Assembly: GCA_015075365.1 (NCBI GenBank)
Contig: JABTUN010000004.1
Span: forward strand, 124,001 to 188,000
DNA: 64,000 bases
From: Verrucomicrobiaceae bacterium
Lineage (GTDB): Bacteria > Verrucomicrobiota > Verrucomicrobiia > Verrucomicrobiales > Verrucomicrobiaceae
Direction: 5' to 3'
Shown: positions 31,054-40,600 of the stretch, piece by piece
How the letters are laid out: each line of letters starts with the position of its first letter
How positions within the stretch are numbered: the first letter of the stretch is position 1
Position numbers and translations under genes: made by a program
Notes under the pieces: model-generated
The model's database searches: none
What the model was told of the DNA's origin: nothing
Seen by the model: only the letters and a program-made list of their open reading frames with translations

Positions 31054-33261
31054 ATGAAAGCTTTTTCCCTTCTTTCCCTGCTGCTGGCCGTCTCATTGGT
31101 CTCCGCGGCATCTGACACGCCACCGGATCTTCCGCTGCCCGTCGCCAGCTTTGGCGCGGCGGGCACGAAGGATGGCTCGCTGTATTTTTACGGCGGTCAC
31201 AGCGGCAAACGGCACAAGTACAACCGCGATGAGGTGCATGGCGATTTCTTCCGCTGGAAACTTGGAGCGGAGCAATGGGAGGCGCTGCTCAAAGACGAGC
31301 CCGCACAAGGTGCCTCGCTCGTGGTGGCCAAAGATGGCGTCATCCGCATCGGCGGCATGGCGGCGCGGAATGAAAAGGGCAAGGCGCAGGATCTGTGGTC
31401 GAGCGAGACCGCGGCGCTGTATCGCGTGAGCGATGGAAAGTGGCATCCGCTGCCGAAACTGCCGCAGCGACGCTCCAGCCACGACAGCATCGTGTGCGGT
31501 GACACGCTTTTCGTGATCGGTGGATGGCGTTTGGAAGGTGAAAGCGATGCCGTGTGGCATGAAACCTACCTCACGCTCGATTTGAGCAAGGCGGACGCGG
31601 TTTGGCAAAGCCATCCGCAGCCATTCAAGCGTCGTGCGCTCGCCGTGCAATCAATCGGCACGAAGGTGTATGCCATCGGCGGCATGACCGATGAAGATGA
31701 AACAACCACCGCGGTGTCCGTGCTCGATTCGACGAGTGGCACTTGGAGCGAAGGCCAAAAGCTGCCCGCGGATAGGATCGGCGGCTTCGGTTTCGCGGCG
31801 GTGGCGCATGAAGGTCGGCTTTTCGCGAGTGGCGTGAGCGGTGAGCTGCTCGAGCTGCGTGGCGAGGCCTGGGTGAGCGTCGCGAAGCTGGCGCATCCGC
31901 GTTATTTTCATCGGCTGCTGAGTGGCGGAGCCGGAAGAATCATCGCGATCGGCGGTGAGAGCCGTGAAGGCCAAAAAGCTCCGCCGGAGGTCATCGCGCT
32001 GCCTGCAAAGGATTCGGCTCCATTGCCCGAAGAAGCCAAAAAGTCCGCCAGCACGCGGAAAGCCACTCCAGTGCCGGTTTTCACCGCAGCGACGAAAAAA
32101 ACCGAAAGCGACTGGCCGCGCTATCAAGGCCCTCGCGGCGATGGAACGACCCCGGAGACCGGTTGGAATACGAAATGGCCTGCGGATGGCCCGCCCGTGC
32201 TGTGGAAGGCGGAGATGGGCAAAGGTCTCGCGAGCTTTGCGGTGGTCGGTGATCGCGTTTTCACGAGTGGAAACGACGGCACGGATCACGACACGGTCTT
32301 CTGCCTCGATCTCGAAACGGGCAAGCCGCTGTGGAAGCACTCGTTTGAGGTGCCGACCAAGGCGCACGAGATGAGCATCGTGCCCTACGGCCCCGCCACG
32401 ACGCCCACGGTGGCTGATGGACGCGTTTACATCATCAGCCGCGAAGGCGATTTGCTCTGCCTCGATGCGCAAAATGGCGCGGTGAAGTGGCAGAAGAGTT
32501 TTTTGAAGGACTTTGGCGGCAAGCGGCCCGTGTATGGATGGTCCACGAGTCCTGCGTTGCATGACGGCCGGCTCTATCTCGATGTCGGCGGCGCGGAAGG
32601 CTCAAACGTCTGCCTCGATGCCGTCACCGGCGAAAAAATCTGGCAGACCGGCAGCGGCGAGGCGGGTTACGCGACACCGTTTGTCTCCGGCAAGCTGCTC
32701 GTGCTCTTCAAAGGCGAAGCACTCGAGCTGCGTGCCATCGCCGATGGCAAATTGCTCGCCCGCCACGCCACGGAGACGCGTGATTTTTGCAACTGCGCCA
32801 CGCCAGTGCGTCATGACGATTTGTTTTTCATCTCGCACACCGGCACGATGGGCAGTCGCGTGCTCGCGTGGGATGAAACGGCTCTCACCGAGCTCTGGAG
32901 CGAGCGTGAGGTGGGCCTGCTTTTCCAAAGCGGCGTGCCGGTGCAGGGTCACGTCCTCGCCTTCAACGACGCGAAACGCGGCGTGAACGACCTGCGCCTC
33001 ATCGACCTCGCCACCGGCCTCTCTCGTTGGCAGACGGCCGAGATCGACAAAGGCAGCGCGATGGTCTGCGATGACGGTCACACGCTCATTCTGACGAGCA
33101 AAGGCGAGCTCGTGCTCGCGAAGCTCCTCGCGGACAAAATCGACATCCTCAGCCGCGTGCAGGTGCTCGGTGGGAAAAGCTATGTGCAGCCCGTTTTGGC
33201 CCACGGCCGCATTTTGTGCCGCAACAACGACGGCAGCGTGGTGTGCCTGGATGTGCGGTGA
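31054..33261 (+). CDS. secreted fusion of Kelch-like and PQQ-like beta-propellers
   Basis: 735 residues. A signal peptide (MKAFSLLSLLLAVSLVSA) is followed by Kelch-type repeats from about 30 to 335 with IRIGGMAAR, LFVIGGWRL, VYAIGGMTD and IIAIGGE, and a Pro/Lys linker. From about 352 comes a PQQ-like propeller opened by DWPRYQGPRGDG, with LDLETGKPLWKHSF, LLCLDAQNGAVKWQK and NVCLDAVTGEKIWQ repeats. Outer-membrane PQQ-like proteins of this sort are common in Planctomycetota and Verrucomicrobiota; catalysis is not established. A good terminator follows. The gene is divergent from the TonB receptor, sharing a 162-nt intergenic region in which I see no further element. Confidence 0.9.
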   Translation: MKAFSLLSLLLAVSLVSAASDTPPDLPLPVASFGAAGTKDGSLYFYGGHSGKRHKYNRDEVHGDFFRWKLGAEQWEALLKDEPAQGASLVVAKDGVIRIGGMAARNEKGKAQDLWSSETAALYRVSDGKWHPLPKLPQRRSSHDSIVCGDTLFVIGGWRLEGESDAVWHETYLTLDLSKADAVWQSHPQPFKRRALAVQSIGTKVYAIGGMTDEDETTTAVSVLDSTSGTWSEGQKLPADRIGGFGFAAVAHEGRLFASGVSGELLELRGEAWVSVAKLAHPRYFHRLLSGGAGRIIAIGGESREGQKAPPEVIALPAKDSAPLPEEAKKSASTRKATPVPVFTAATKKTESDWPRYQGPRGDGTTPETGWNTKWPADGPPVLWKAEMGKGLASFAVVGDRVFTSGNDGTDHDTVFCLDLETGKPLWKHSFEVPTKAHEMSIVPYGPATTPTVADGRVYIISREGDLLCLDAQNGAVKWQKSFLKDFGGKRPVYGWSTSPALHDGRLYLDVGGAEGSNVCLDAVTGEKIWQTGSGEAGYATPFVSGKLLVLFKGEALELRAIADGKLLARHATETRDFCNCATPVRHDDLFFISHTGTMGSRVLAWDETALTELWSEREVGLLFQSGVPVQGHVLAFNDAKRGVNDLRLIDLATGLSRWQTAEIDKGSAMVCDDGHTLILTSKGELVLAKLLADKIDILSRVQVLGGKSYVQPVLAHGRILCRNNDGSVVCLDVR

Positions 33262-33299
33262 GGCCTCGGAGCGAAGGCGAATTGGCTTCACCCTTTTTT
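33257..33299 (+). terminator. Rho-independent terminator of the Kelch/PQQ gene
   Basis: GGTGAGGCC (33257-33265) pairs with GGCTTCACC (33284-33292), one wobble, followed by six T at 33294-33299. It starts at the stop codon of the gene. Confidence 0.8.
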
Positions 33300-33308
33300 G
33301 CATCCAAA

Positions 33309-33325
33309 TTGAGACTGAGTATCAA
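33309..33325. promoter_or_regulatory. Fur-like operator before the AraC gene
   Basis: TTGAGACTGAGTATCAA is an inverted repeat that fits the ferric-uptake box form TTGAGAATGATTATCAA at 15 of 17 bases. It lies 8-24 nt upstream of the ATG at 33333, where a bound repressor would block the promoter or the start. Confidence 0.55.
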
Positions 33326-33332
33326 CTAAACA

Positions 33333-34208
33333 ATGCCCGCCGACCTCATCCCGCCACCTCAACGACTCTGGCACACCGCGCCAGACCGCGTCGAGAGCGA
33401 CTGGCCCGGTGCGGTGCTGCCGGAGGCCCTCGTGGCGCATCTCAATCTTCGCGGCGAGGCCGAGCTGCACTGGCAGGACGGCACGCAGACGATGCTGCCT
33501 CCGCGCACGATTTGCTGGTTGCGAGCGGGAGCGGCGGACCTCCGCCTCGCTCGCCGACTCGCCTCGCGGGAGCGGCATGAGTGCCTCACGCTCGTCTTTC
33601 CCGATGCCTGGCTGCGGCAGACGCTCGCCGGTCTGGACTCCGAGGTGGGCGAGGCCTTTCGTCCGCTCGTGCTCGGACATGCGCGTGCCTTGCTGCGCCT
33701 GCCGCTGAGCGAGGAGGACGAGGGCTGGGCCCGCGGTGCCATGCAGCCGCAGCTTTGCCTGCAGGCGCGGCAGCTCCTCGAAACCGCGCGGCTCACTGAG
33801 TATCTCATTCAGGCGCTCTTCCGTCCCGCTGCCATCGCCGGTCCTGAGGCGGTCAGTCGCACGCTGCGTACCTCGCAGGAACGTGTGCGAAAGGTGAAAC
33901 AGGCGCTACTGGAGCATCTCGAAGCGCCGCCCAGCCTCGACGAGCTCGCTGTCATCGCCGGTTGTGCCGCCAGCCACCTCAGCCGCACCTTCACCCAGGT
34001 CGAGGGCCTCACCTTGTCGAACTGGCTGCGCCGTGCGCGCATCGAAAAAGCCGCCTCTCTCATTGCCACCGGCCGCTGCAACGTCTCCGAAGCCGCGCTC
34101 GAGGTCGGCTACCAGAGCTTCTCCCACTTCAGCCGCGCTTTCGCGGAGGAAAAAGGCGTCCCGCCAAGCCAGTGGGTTCGGGCGCAGTCAGAATGGCGAT
34201 TTTCCTGA
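33333..34208 (+). CDS. AraC-family transcriptional regulator
   Basis: 291 residues. An N-terminal beta-rich sensing part (about 1-170) is followed by the double HTH at the C-terminus: LDELAVIAGCAASHLSRTFTQVEGLTLSNWLRR for the first HTH and VSEAALEVGYQSFSHFSRAFAEEKGVPP for the second, with the AraC signature. The sensing half is not identified; it resembles the PchR type only loosely. A Fur-like box just upstream and the TonB receptor 2.4 kb away hint at iron or siderophore control, which is inference. It ends 11 nt before the convergent kinase gene. Confidence 0.9.
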   Translation: MPADLIPPPQRLWHTAPDRVESDWPGAVLPEALVAHLNLRGEAELHWQDGTQTMLPPRTICWLRAGAADLRLARRLASRERHECLTLVFPDAWLRQTLAGLDSEVGEAFRPLVLGHARALLRLPLSEEDEGWARGAMQPQLCLQARQLLETARLTEYLIQALFRPAAIAGPEAVSRTLRTSQERVRKVKQALLEHLEAPPSLDELAVIAGCAASHLSRTFTQVEGLTLSNWLRRARIEKAASLIATGRCNVSEAALEVGYQSFSHFSRAFAEEKGVPPSQWVRAQSEWRFS

Positions 34209-34219
34209 ATCGTTCCGAC

Positions 34220-35635
34220 TCACACCACATTGGCATTCGCCAGCGGATCGCCCGCGGGAAGTTCGATCCAGAATTCCGCCCCGCCTTCATCGCGGTTGCG
34301 GCAGCCGGCGCTGCCGTGGTGGGCATGCGCGAGGGCGCGCACGAGCGCGAGACCAAGTCCCATGCCGGGTGTGTTGGCGGTGGCGGCGCTGCCGCGGCTG
34401 TGACGCTGCCAGATCTTGGTGAGATCGGTGGGAGACAGGCCAGGGCCGCTGTCGAGCACCACAATGCGAACCTTGTCATCAAGCACACGGAGGGCGAGCG
34501 TGACCGTGCCGCCGCGCGGTGTGTAGGCGAGCGCGTTGTCGAGCAGGTTGGCGATGGCTTGATTGATGCGCTGGCGGTCGAGCAGCACCCAGCGGGTCAC
34601 GGGCGCGTCCAAATCGAAACGCAGCCCGCGCTCCTCGGCGGCGGGTTTGTAGAGCTCATGCAAATCACCCAGCAACGCGCCCAGATCTGTGATCTCGAGG
34701 TGCAGCTTGAGTGCGCGATGCTCTCCCGCACGCGTGGTGAGGATGGTCTGCACGAGGTCGGTGGCGCGATCGATCTCCTCCAGCCCGCGCGCGGCGGACT
34801 CACGCGCGACCGCGTTGTCGGTGCGATCGTGAAAGGTCTCCAAATTGCCGCGGATGCGGGCCAGGGGTGTGCGCAGCTCATGCGCGAGGATGTCGTTGGC
34901 GCTTTGCAGCTCGCGCGTGAGGCCGTCGATACGGTCGAGGCCGTCGTTGAAGGCTTTCGCAAAGGCTTGCAGCTCCGGCACGGCTCCCGGCGCGACGAGT
35001 CGTGCATCGGTGCTGCCTTCGGCAAGCTGGCGCGTGCTTTCCATCATCGTGCGCACCGGTGTGAGCACATGACGAACGAACCAGCCCAACGGCAGCAACA
35101 TCAGCACGCTGGACACAAGGCCTGCGAGCCACAGATCGCCGCGGATGTGCTCCACATAGGCGCGGTCCTCCGCGTCCGTGCGGCCAAACCACAACACATT
35201 GCCATCATTGAGCACCTGGCAGCCCGCGAGGAGTTCCTGCGGCTTCGAGGGATGCACGAGCGTGGTGAGCATCGAGGCGAACGGTTGGAGGCCTTCGGGT
35301 GCCTGCCTGGGCCAGGCGTATCCCGTCACGGCAGGCGGGATCATTTTGAAGAGCACGCTGCCATCCACGCCGGTGATGCGCACGGCCTGGTCATTCTCGT
35401 GGCCGCCGGCGGCGAAGACATCCTTGATCTCCTTGAGGCCGTTGCGGTTGTAGAGCACGGCATATTCACCGAGGTCATCGAGCACCACCGCGCGCGCGAT
35501 GCTGCTGAGGTCCCGCTTCATCGCCCAACCCGCCACGAGGATGCACAGCGCGGTGCTGGCCGTCATCAGCACGGCGAGCATGAGGCCCAGCCGCCAGGTG
35601 GACGGCATGCGATCAGGGAAGAGCTTGGAGAGCAT
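34220..35635 (-). CDS. sensor histidine kinase of a CzcS/CusS-like two-component system
   Basis: 471 residues. One N-terminal membrane helix (LMLAVLMTASTALCILVAGW) and a second near 170-188 bracket a periplasmic sensor domain; HAMP-like linker, then the HisKA box LAHELRTPLARIRG with His252, N box INQAIANLLDNALAYTP, and G boxes DSGPGLSP and GMGLGLALVRALA. The gene overlaps the response-regulator stop by 23 nt (or starts at ATG 35608 with a 4-nt gap). It lies divergent from czcC, so its signal could be a metal, but the ligand is not shown. Confidence 0.92.
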   Translation of the reverse strand: MLSKLFPDRMPSTWRLGLMLAVLMTASTALCILVAGWAMKRDLSSIARAVVLDDLGEYAVLYNRNGLKEIKDVFAAGGHENDQAVRITGVDGSVLFKMIPPAVTGYAWPRQAPEGLQPFASMLTTLVHPSKPQELLAGCQVLNDGNVLWFGRTDAEDRAYVEHIRGDLWLAGLVSSVLMLLPLGWFVRHVLTPVRTMMESTRQLAEGSTDARLVAPGAVPELQAFAKAFNDGLDRIDGLTRELQSANDILAHELRTPLARIRGNLETFHDRTDNAVARESAARGLEEIDRATDLVQTILTTRAGEHRALKLHLEITDLGALLGDLHELYKPAAEERGLRFDLDAPVTRWVLLDRQRINQAIANLLDNALAYTPRGGTVTLALRVLDDKVRIVVLDSGPGLSPTDLTKIWQRHSRGSAATANTPGMGLGLALVRALAHAHHGSAGCRNRDEGGAEFWIELPAGDPLANANVV

Positions 35636-36290
35636 AGCCTTTGCCTCGGACGGTTTGCAGGTGCGACGGCCGCCCCGGCGTGTCGATCTTCCGGCGCAGG
35701 CGGCAGATCATCGCATCGACGACGTTCGTGCCGGGATCAAACTGGATGTCCCAGACCTTTTCGAGCAAAAATTTCTTCGTGAGGATGTGCCCTTCATTGG
35801 CAAGCATCACTTCGAGCAGCGTCCACTCGCGCGGTTGTAGTTCCACCGTCTCCTCGCCACAGCGCAGACGGCGTTTCAGCGGATCGAGCGTCCATCTGCC
35901 CAGCGTGCGAGTGGAAGGCGCTGGCGTGATGCCGCTGCGGCGCTGCAGTGCCTCCAGTCGCGCAAGCAGCTCCTCCATGGCAAAAGGTTTCGTCATGTAA
36001 TCATCGCCACCTGCACGCAGGCCGCGAACGCGGTCCGTCACATTGTCGCGTGCTGTCAAAAACAGCACCGGAATGCCAAAACCCCGTGTCCGCATTTGCG
36101 CCACCACCTCAAAACCATCCATGTCCGGCAGGCCTACATCGAGGATTACCGCGTCAAAAGCCTCCTGTGACAGGAGACGCAGCGCCGCGCCCCCGCGATC
36201 ACAGGGCGTGCTTGTGTGTCCTGCATCACGCAGCCACGCGCCGATCTGGCGGGCGAGTTCGGTGTCATCTTCGACGAGCAGGAGGTGCAT
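35613..36290 (-). CDS. OmpR/PhoB-family response regulator
   Basis: 225 residues. The receiver has the acidic start LLVEDD, phospho-acceptor Asp51 in VILDVGLPDMDGF, the Thr of FLTARD and Lys of YMTKPFAMEEL. The C-terminal winged helix contains LQPREWTLLEVMLANEGHILTKKFLLEKVWD and VDAMICRLRRKID, typical of OmpR/CzcR. ATG 36290 is chosen because the longer frame enters the shared control region. A 20-bp element lies between this gene and czcC, with 11-bp repeat spacing as expected for this family. Confidence 0.93.
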   Translation of the reverse strand: MHLLLVEDDTELARQIGAWLRDAGHTSTPCDRGGAALRLLSQEAFDAVILDVGLPDMDGFEVVAQMRTRGFGIPVLFLTARDNVTDRVRGLRAGGDDYMTKPFAMEELLARLEALQRRSGITPAPSTRTLGRWTLDPLKRRLRCGEETVELQPREWTLLEVMLANEGHILTKKFLLEKVWDIQFDPGTNVVDAMICRLRRKIDTPGRPSHLQTVRGKGYALQALP

Positions 36291-36338
36291 GCGGAAAATA
36301 GAAGCCGTGCCCGCGCAAAATCCACCCGTATCACGCTG

Positions 36339-36358
36339 CATTACCAAACGATAACGTG
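36339..36358 (+). promoter_or_regulatory. 20-bp regulon element, copy 1 (czcC and response-regulator divergent region)
   Basis: CATTACCAAACGATAACGTG, 54 nt before the czcC ATG and 49 nt from the response-regulator ATG. It is identical to the copy at 49092. It contains ATTACC and ATAACG with 11-bp spacing. Confidence 0.75.
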
Positions 36359-36392
36359 ATCGCGCGCGGTTGCGGTCGTTGTGTCAGGCAGC

Positions 36393-37652
36393 ATGAAAAA
36401 CCTCACGCGCCTCCTCCCCGCCCTGCTGCTGCTCACCACCGCGCAGGCTGAAAATGCCGTCACCAGCAGCGACCTCGTCAATGAGGCGCTGGCCAAAAAC
36501 CCCGAGATCCGCTTTTACGCGGCGGAGATCGACGCCGCACGCGGCGGACGCCAGTCCGCGGGCCAGTTCGCGAATCCGGAGCTGAGCACCGAATTCGGCG
36601 GCATGAGCCTCGCGCAGGCCAAAGAAGGCCTCGTGTGGCGCGCGAGCATTTTGCAGGTCTTCGACTTCCCCGGCCGCATGGCTTTGAGAAAAGCCATCGC
36701 CGATCGCGACATCGAACTGGCCCTGCTCGGCCTTCAGCAATTCAAATCGCAGCTCGCGAATGAAGTGCGTGCCCGCGCGGGCGATGTGCTGCTGCTTCAG
36801 CGCAAAGAAGCCGCCGCACGCTCCGTGCGCGAAAGGCTCGAATCGCTCGTCGAAGTGCTCGTGCAGCGCGATACGGGCTCCGTGAGCGCCTTGCTGGAGC
36901 GCCGCATTTTGGAGGCCACGCTGCTCAACAGCGACCGCATCCTGACCGATGCCTCCAAAGCGGCCCGCGAGGCCAGCGCGGCTCTGAATGTGCTCTGCGG
37001 ACGCGGTCCCGATCAGCCCGTGAAGCTCGCCGGAGCCGTCACTGCTTTTCCAGACGTGCCGCAGCTCCTTTCGCTGAAACAACAGGCCGCGCGCACCAAT
37101 TTCGATCTTCAGCAAAAACGCCTTCAAGTCGCCAAACAGGGCCTGAAGGTCGATTTGACGAAATCCGAGCGCTGGGGCGACATCACCTTCGGACCTTACA
37201 TGGCCGGACAGCACGCGGGTGGCACGCAGATTGAAGGCGGCTTCGTTTTCTCCATCCCGCTGCCGCTTTGGAACAAGAACAAAGGCAATATCGATGCCGA
37301 AAAGGCCCGCACGCAGCAGGCGGAGGCCTTGCTCGGTGCCACGCTGCGCGATCTGGAGCGCGATCTCGCCGTCGCACGCGCGGCCTACCTCGCGGAGCTC
37401 GATGCGCTGTCGCGCTGGCGTCCGGAAAGCGAAAAACAATTCGCCGATGCCGCCGCGGAAGCGGACCGCCACTACCGCCTCGGCGCGGTGCCCGCCGCGA
37501 CGTATGTGGAAATGCAGCGCGGCTATCTCGATGCCATGGACAGCCTCATCGAGTCCCGCCGCAACGCCTGGAAGCACCGCATGGAGATCGAGCGCCTCAC
37601 CGGCGGCACGCTCACCGGTGAATCCGTCACTCCGAAACTCACCGAGCGCTGA
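36393..37652 (+). CDS. czcC: TolC-family outer-membrane efflux protein (CzcC/CusC-like)
   Basis: 419 residues. A signal peptide (MKNLTRLLPALLLLTTAQA) is followed by two TolC-type repeats with long alpha-helical pairs (ANPELSTEFGG, SILQVFDFPGRMALRKAIADRDI, and the second-half LGAVPAATYVEMQRGYLDAMDS). LNVLCGRG and FSIPLPLWNKNKG are typical of CzcC. It forms the outer-membrane channel of a metal efflux complex with the pump encoded next. No CzcB adaptor is encoded between them. It probably opens the operon controlled from the 20-bp element. Confidence 0.9.
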   Translation: MKNLTRLLPALLLLTTAQAENAVTSSDLVNEALAKNPEIRFYAAEIDAARGGRQSAGQFANPELSTEFGGMSLAQAKEGLVWRASILQVFDFPGRMALRKAIADRDIELALLGLQQFKSQLANEVRARAGDVLLLQRKEAAARSVRERLESLVEVLVQRDTGSVSALLERRILEATLLNSDRILTDASKAAREASAALNVLCGRGPDQPVKLAGAVTAFPDVPQLLSLKQQAARTNFDLQQKRLQVAKQGLKVDLTKSERWGDITFGPYMAGQHAGGTQIEGGFVFSIPLPLWNKNKGNIDAEKARTQQAEALLGATLRDLERDLAVARAAYLAELDALSRWRPESEKQFADAAAEADRHYRLGAVPAATYVEMQRGYLDAMDSLIESRRNAWKHRMEIERLTGGTLTGESVTPKLTER

Positions 37653-37655
37653 GCC

Positions 37656-40600
37656 ATGATTGCCGCCATCATCGACTTCTCCTTGAGGAATCGTTTCCTC
37701 GTCATCATCGGCTCGTTGCTGTTGCTCGGGGCGGGCATTTTCTCCGCCATGCATCTGCCGGTGGACGCGGTGCCGGATATCACGAACACGCAGGTGCAGA
37801 TCAACACCGCCGTGGCGGGTCTCGCGCCGGAGGAGACGGAAAAACTCGTCACCTACCCGCTGGAGCTCGCGCTCGCGGGCATCCAGGGCGTGGAGGAGTT
37901 TCGCTCGCTCACGAAGTCCGGGCTCTCGCAGGTCACCCTCGTGTTTCGCGATGGTTTTGACATCTTCCGCGCCCGTCAGCTCGTCAGCGAGCGGCTCGTG
38001 CAGGTGGAACTGCCGCCGGGCATGACGCCGCAGATGTCGCCCATCAGCACGGGCCTCGGCGAGATCCTGTATTACACGCTGGATTACAAAAAGGACGCGG
38101 CAGAGCGCCAACAGCCGCGTGAGCGCCAGCTCATGGACCTGCGGGATGCGCACGACTACATCGTGAAGCCGTTTTTGCGCACGATTCCCGGCGTGGCGGA
38201 GGTGAACAGCAGCGGCGGTTACGAGCGCCAGCTCGTCATCCAGCCGAAACCGGAATCGCTGGCCAATGCAGGCATGACTTTCGGCGAACTGGCCGAGATC
38301 ATCGGTCAAAACGTGGACAATGCCGGTGGCGGCGTCATTGAGCGCGGCGATGACCGTGTGCTCATTCGCGGTGTGAGCAAGGTGGCGAGTGCGGAGGACA
38401 TTGCGAACCTGCCGGTGAAGTTCGCGGCCGGTGTGGAGCCGCTGCGCGTCAAAGACCTCGCGGAGGTCGGCATTGGCAGCAACGTGCGTACCGGCTGCGC
38501 AGTCGAAAATGGCGAGGAGGCCGTGCTGGGCACCGTGATGATGCTCGTCGGCGAAAACAGCCGCATCATCAGCAAGCGCGTGGAGGAGAAACTCGGTGAG
38601 TTGCAGGCCAAACTGCCCGCAGGGCTCGAAATCCGAATTCAATACGCCCGCAGCGAGGTCGTGGACCGCACCATCGACACCGTGAAGCACAATCTCTTCG
38701 AAGGCGCGGTGCTCGTCGTCGTCGTGCTGCTCTTGTTGCTCGGGAACTGGCGCGCGGCGCTCATCGTGGCGATGGCGATCCCGCTTTCCTTCCTCTTTGC
38801 GCTCATCGGCATGACCTTCGGCGGAGTGTCGGGCAATTTGATGTCGCTAGGCGCGGTCGATTTCGGCCTCATCATCGACGGCGCAGTCGTGATGGTGGAA
38901 AACATCGTGCGCGTGCTCGGCGAGAAGCAGCATGAGCTGGGCCGCAAACTCACCGCCAAGGAACGCCTCCAGGCCGTGCATGAAGCAGGCGAGCAAGTCG
39001 GCAGCCCGATGTTCTTTGGCGTGCTCATCATCACGCTCGTCTATCTGCCCATCCTCGCGCTCACCGGCATCGAGGGAAAAATGTTCCACCCGATGGCCAT
39101 CACGGTCATGCTGGCGCTCGGTGGCGCGTTGGTGCTCGCGTTGACTTTGATGCCCGCGCTGTGCTCGCTGCTGCTGCGCGGCAACATCAGCGAAAAGGAC
39201 AATTTTCTCATGCGCTGGGCCAAAGCGGCCTACGAACCGCTGCTGGGCCTCGCGTGGAAGCTGCGCTGGGGCGTCGTCGCAGGCGTGGCGGTGCTTCTGG
39301 CCGGCACGGTGATGCTTTTCATGAGCTTGAAGCAGGAATTCGTGCCCACCCTCAATGAAGGCTCCTGGACCGCGATGGTTTATCAGCCTGCCAACACGAG
39401 CCTGAAGACCTCGCTGGCTCGCTGTGTGAAGACGCAGCAGTATCTCATCAACAAAGTGCCGGAAGTGACGCGTACCTTTGCCCGCATCGGCACCAGCGAG
39501 GTCGCCACCGATCCGATGTCACCCGGCGAATACGATCTCTACGTCTTCTACAAACCGCGCGAGCAGTGGCGCAAAGAAAACGGCCAGCCCGTGACGCGCG
39601 ACCGGCTCGCCGAGCTGGTGCGTGAAGAGCTCGCCAGAGAGGTGCCGGAGCAGGATTACGACTTCGCGCAGCCGATCCAGATGCGTTTCAACGAGATGCT
39701 CGAAGGCTCGCGCGCCGATCTCGCCGTGCGCATTTTTGGCGAGGACTACGACACGATGGAAAAAGTCGCCGGCGAGGTCAAAACGATCCTCGAAGGCCTG
39801 GAAGGCACCAACAACGCCGAATTCGAAAGCCAGGGCCGCGTGCCCGTGCTCGAAATCCGCGTCGATCGCGCGTCGATGCTCAAATACAACGTCGAGGCCG
39901 CCGAGGTGAACGCCGCCATCACCACCGCGATGGCCGGACACACCGCTGGCACGCTCATCGAGCACAACCGCCGCCGCGCCATCGTCGTGCGCCTGCCGGA
40001 GAGCCTCCGCAACGATCCCGAAATCATGAAAGCGCTGCCGGTGCGCACGCAGGACGGCGGATTGATCACACTGGGCCGTCTCGCCGAGTTTGTCGAGGTG
40101 CCGCAAGTCGATGCAATCGGCCGCGAGTCCGGCCATCGCCGCGTGGGGCTGAATGTCGACCTCGCGGGCGGAACGGACAGCGAAGCCTACGTCACCGCGG
40201 CGCGTGAAAAGATCAAAACGAGCATCCAGATGCCAGAAGGCTACCGCGTCGAGTTCGGCGGCCAGTTTGAGCATCTGCAGGAGGCGCGTGCGCGGCTCAT
40301 GATCGTCGTGCCGCTGGCCTTGGTGCTCATTTTTGTGCTCATCCACAGCGCCTTCAAAAGCGTGATGCAGGCGCTCATCATCTACACCGGCATCCCGCTC
40401 GCCATCACCGGCGGCGTGGCCGCCTTGTGGCTGCGCGACCTGCCTTTCAGCATCAGCGCCGCCATCGGCTTCATCGCGCTGTGCGGCGTGGCCGTGCTGA
40501 ATGGCGTGGTGCTCATCAGTTGCTTCAATCAGCTCCGCAATGAAGGCCGCGATGCCGCCGCCGCAGTCGGCGAGGGCAGTTTGCAGCGCCTGCGTCCCGT

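Noticed and set aside
36384..38690. Long minus-strand frame opposite czcC and czcA
   Set aside because: It is antisense to two clear efflux genes and has no domain or proper start; an effect of high third-position GC.
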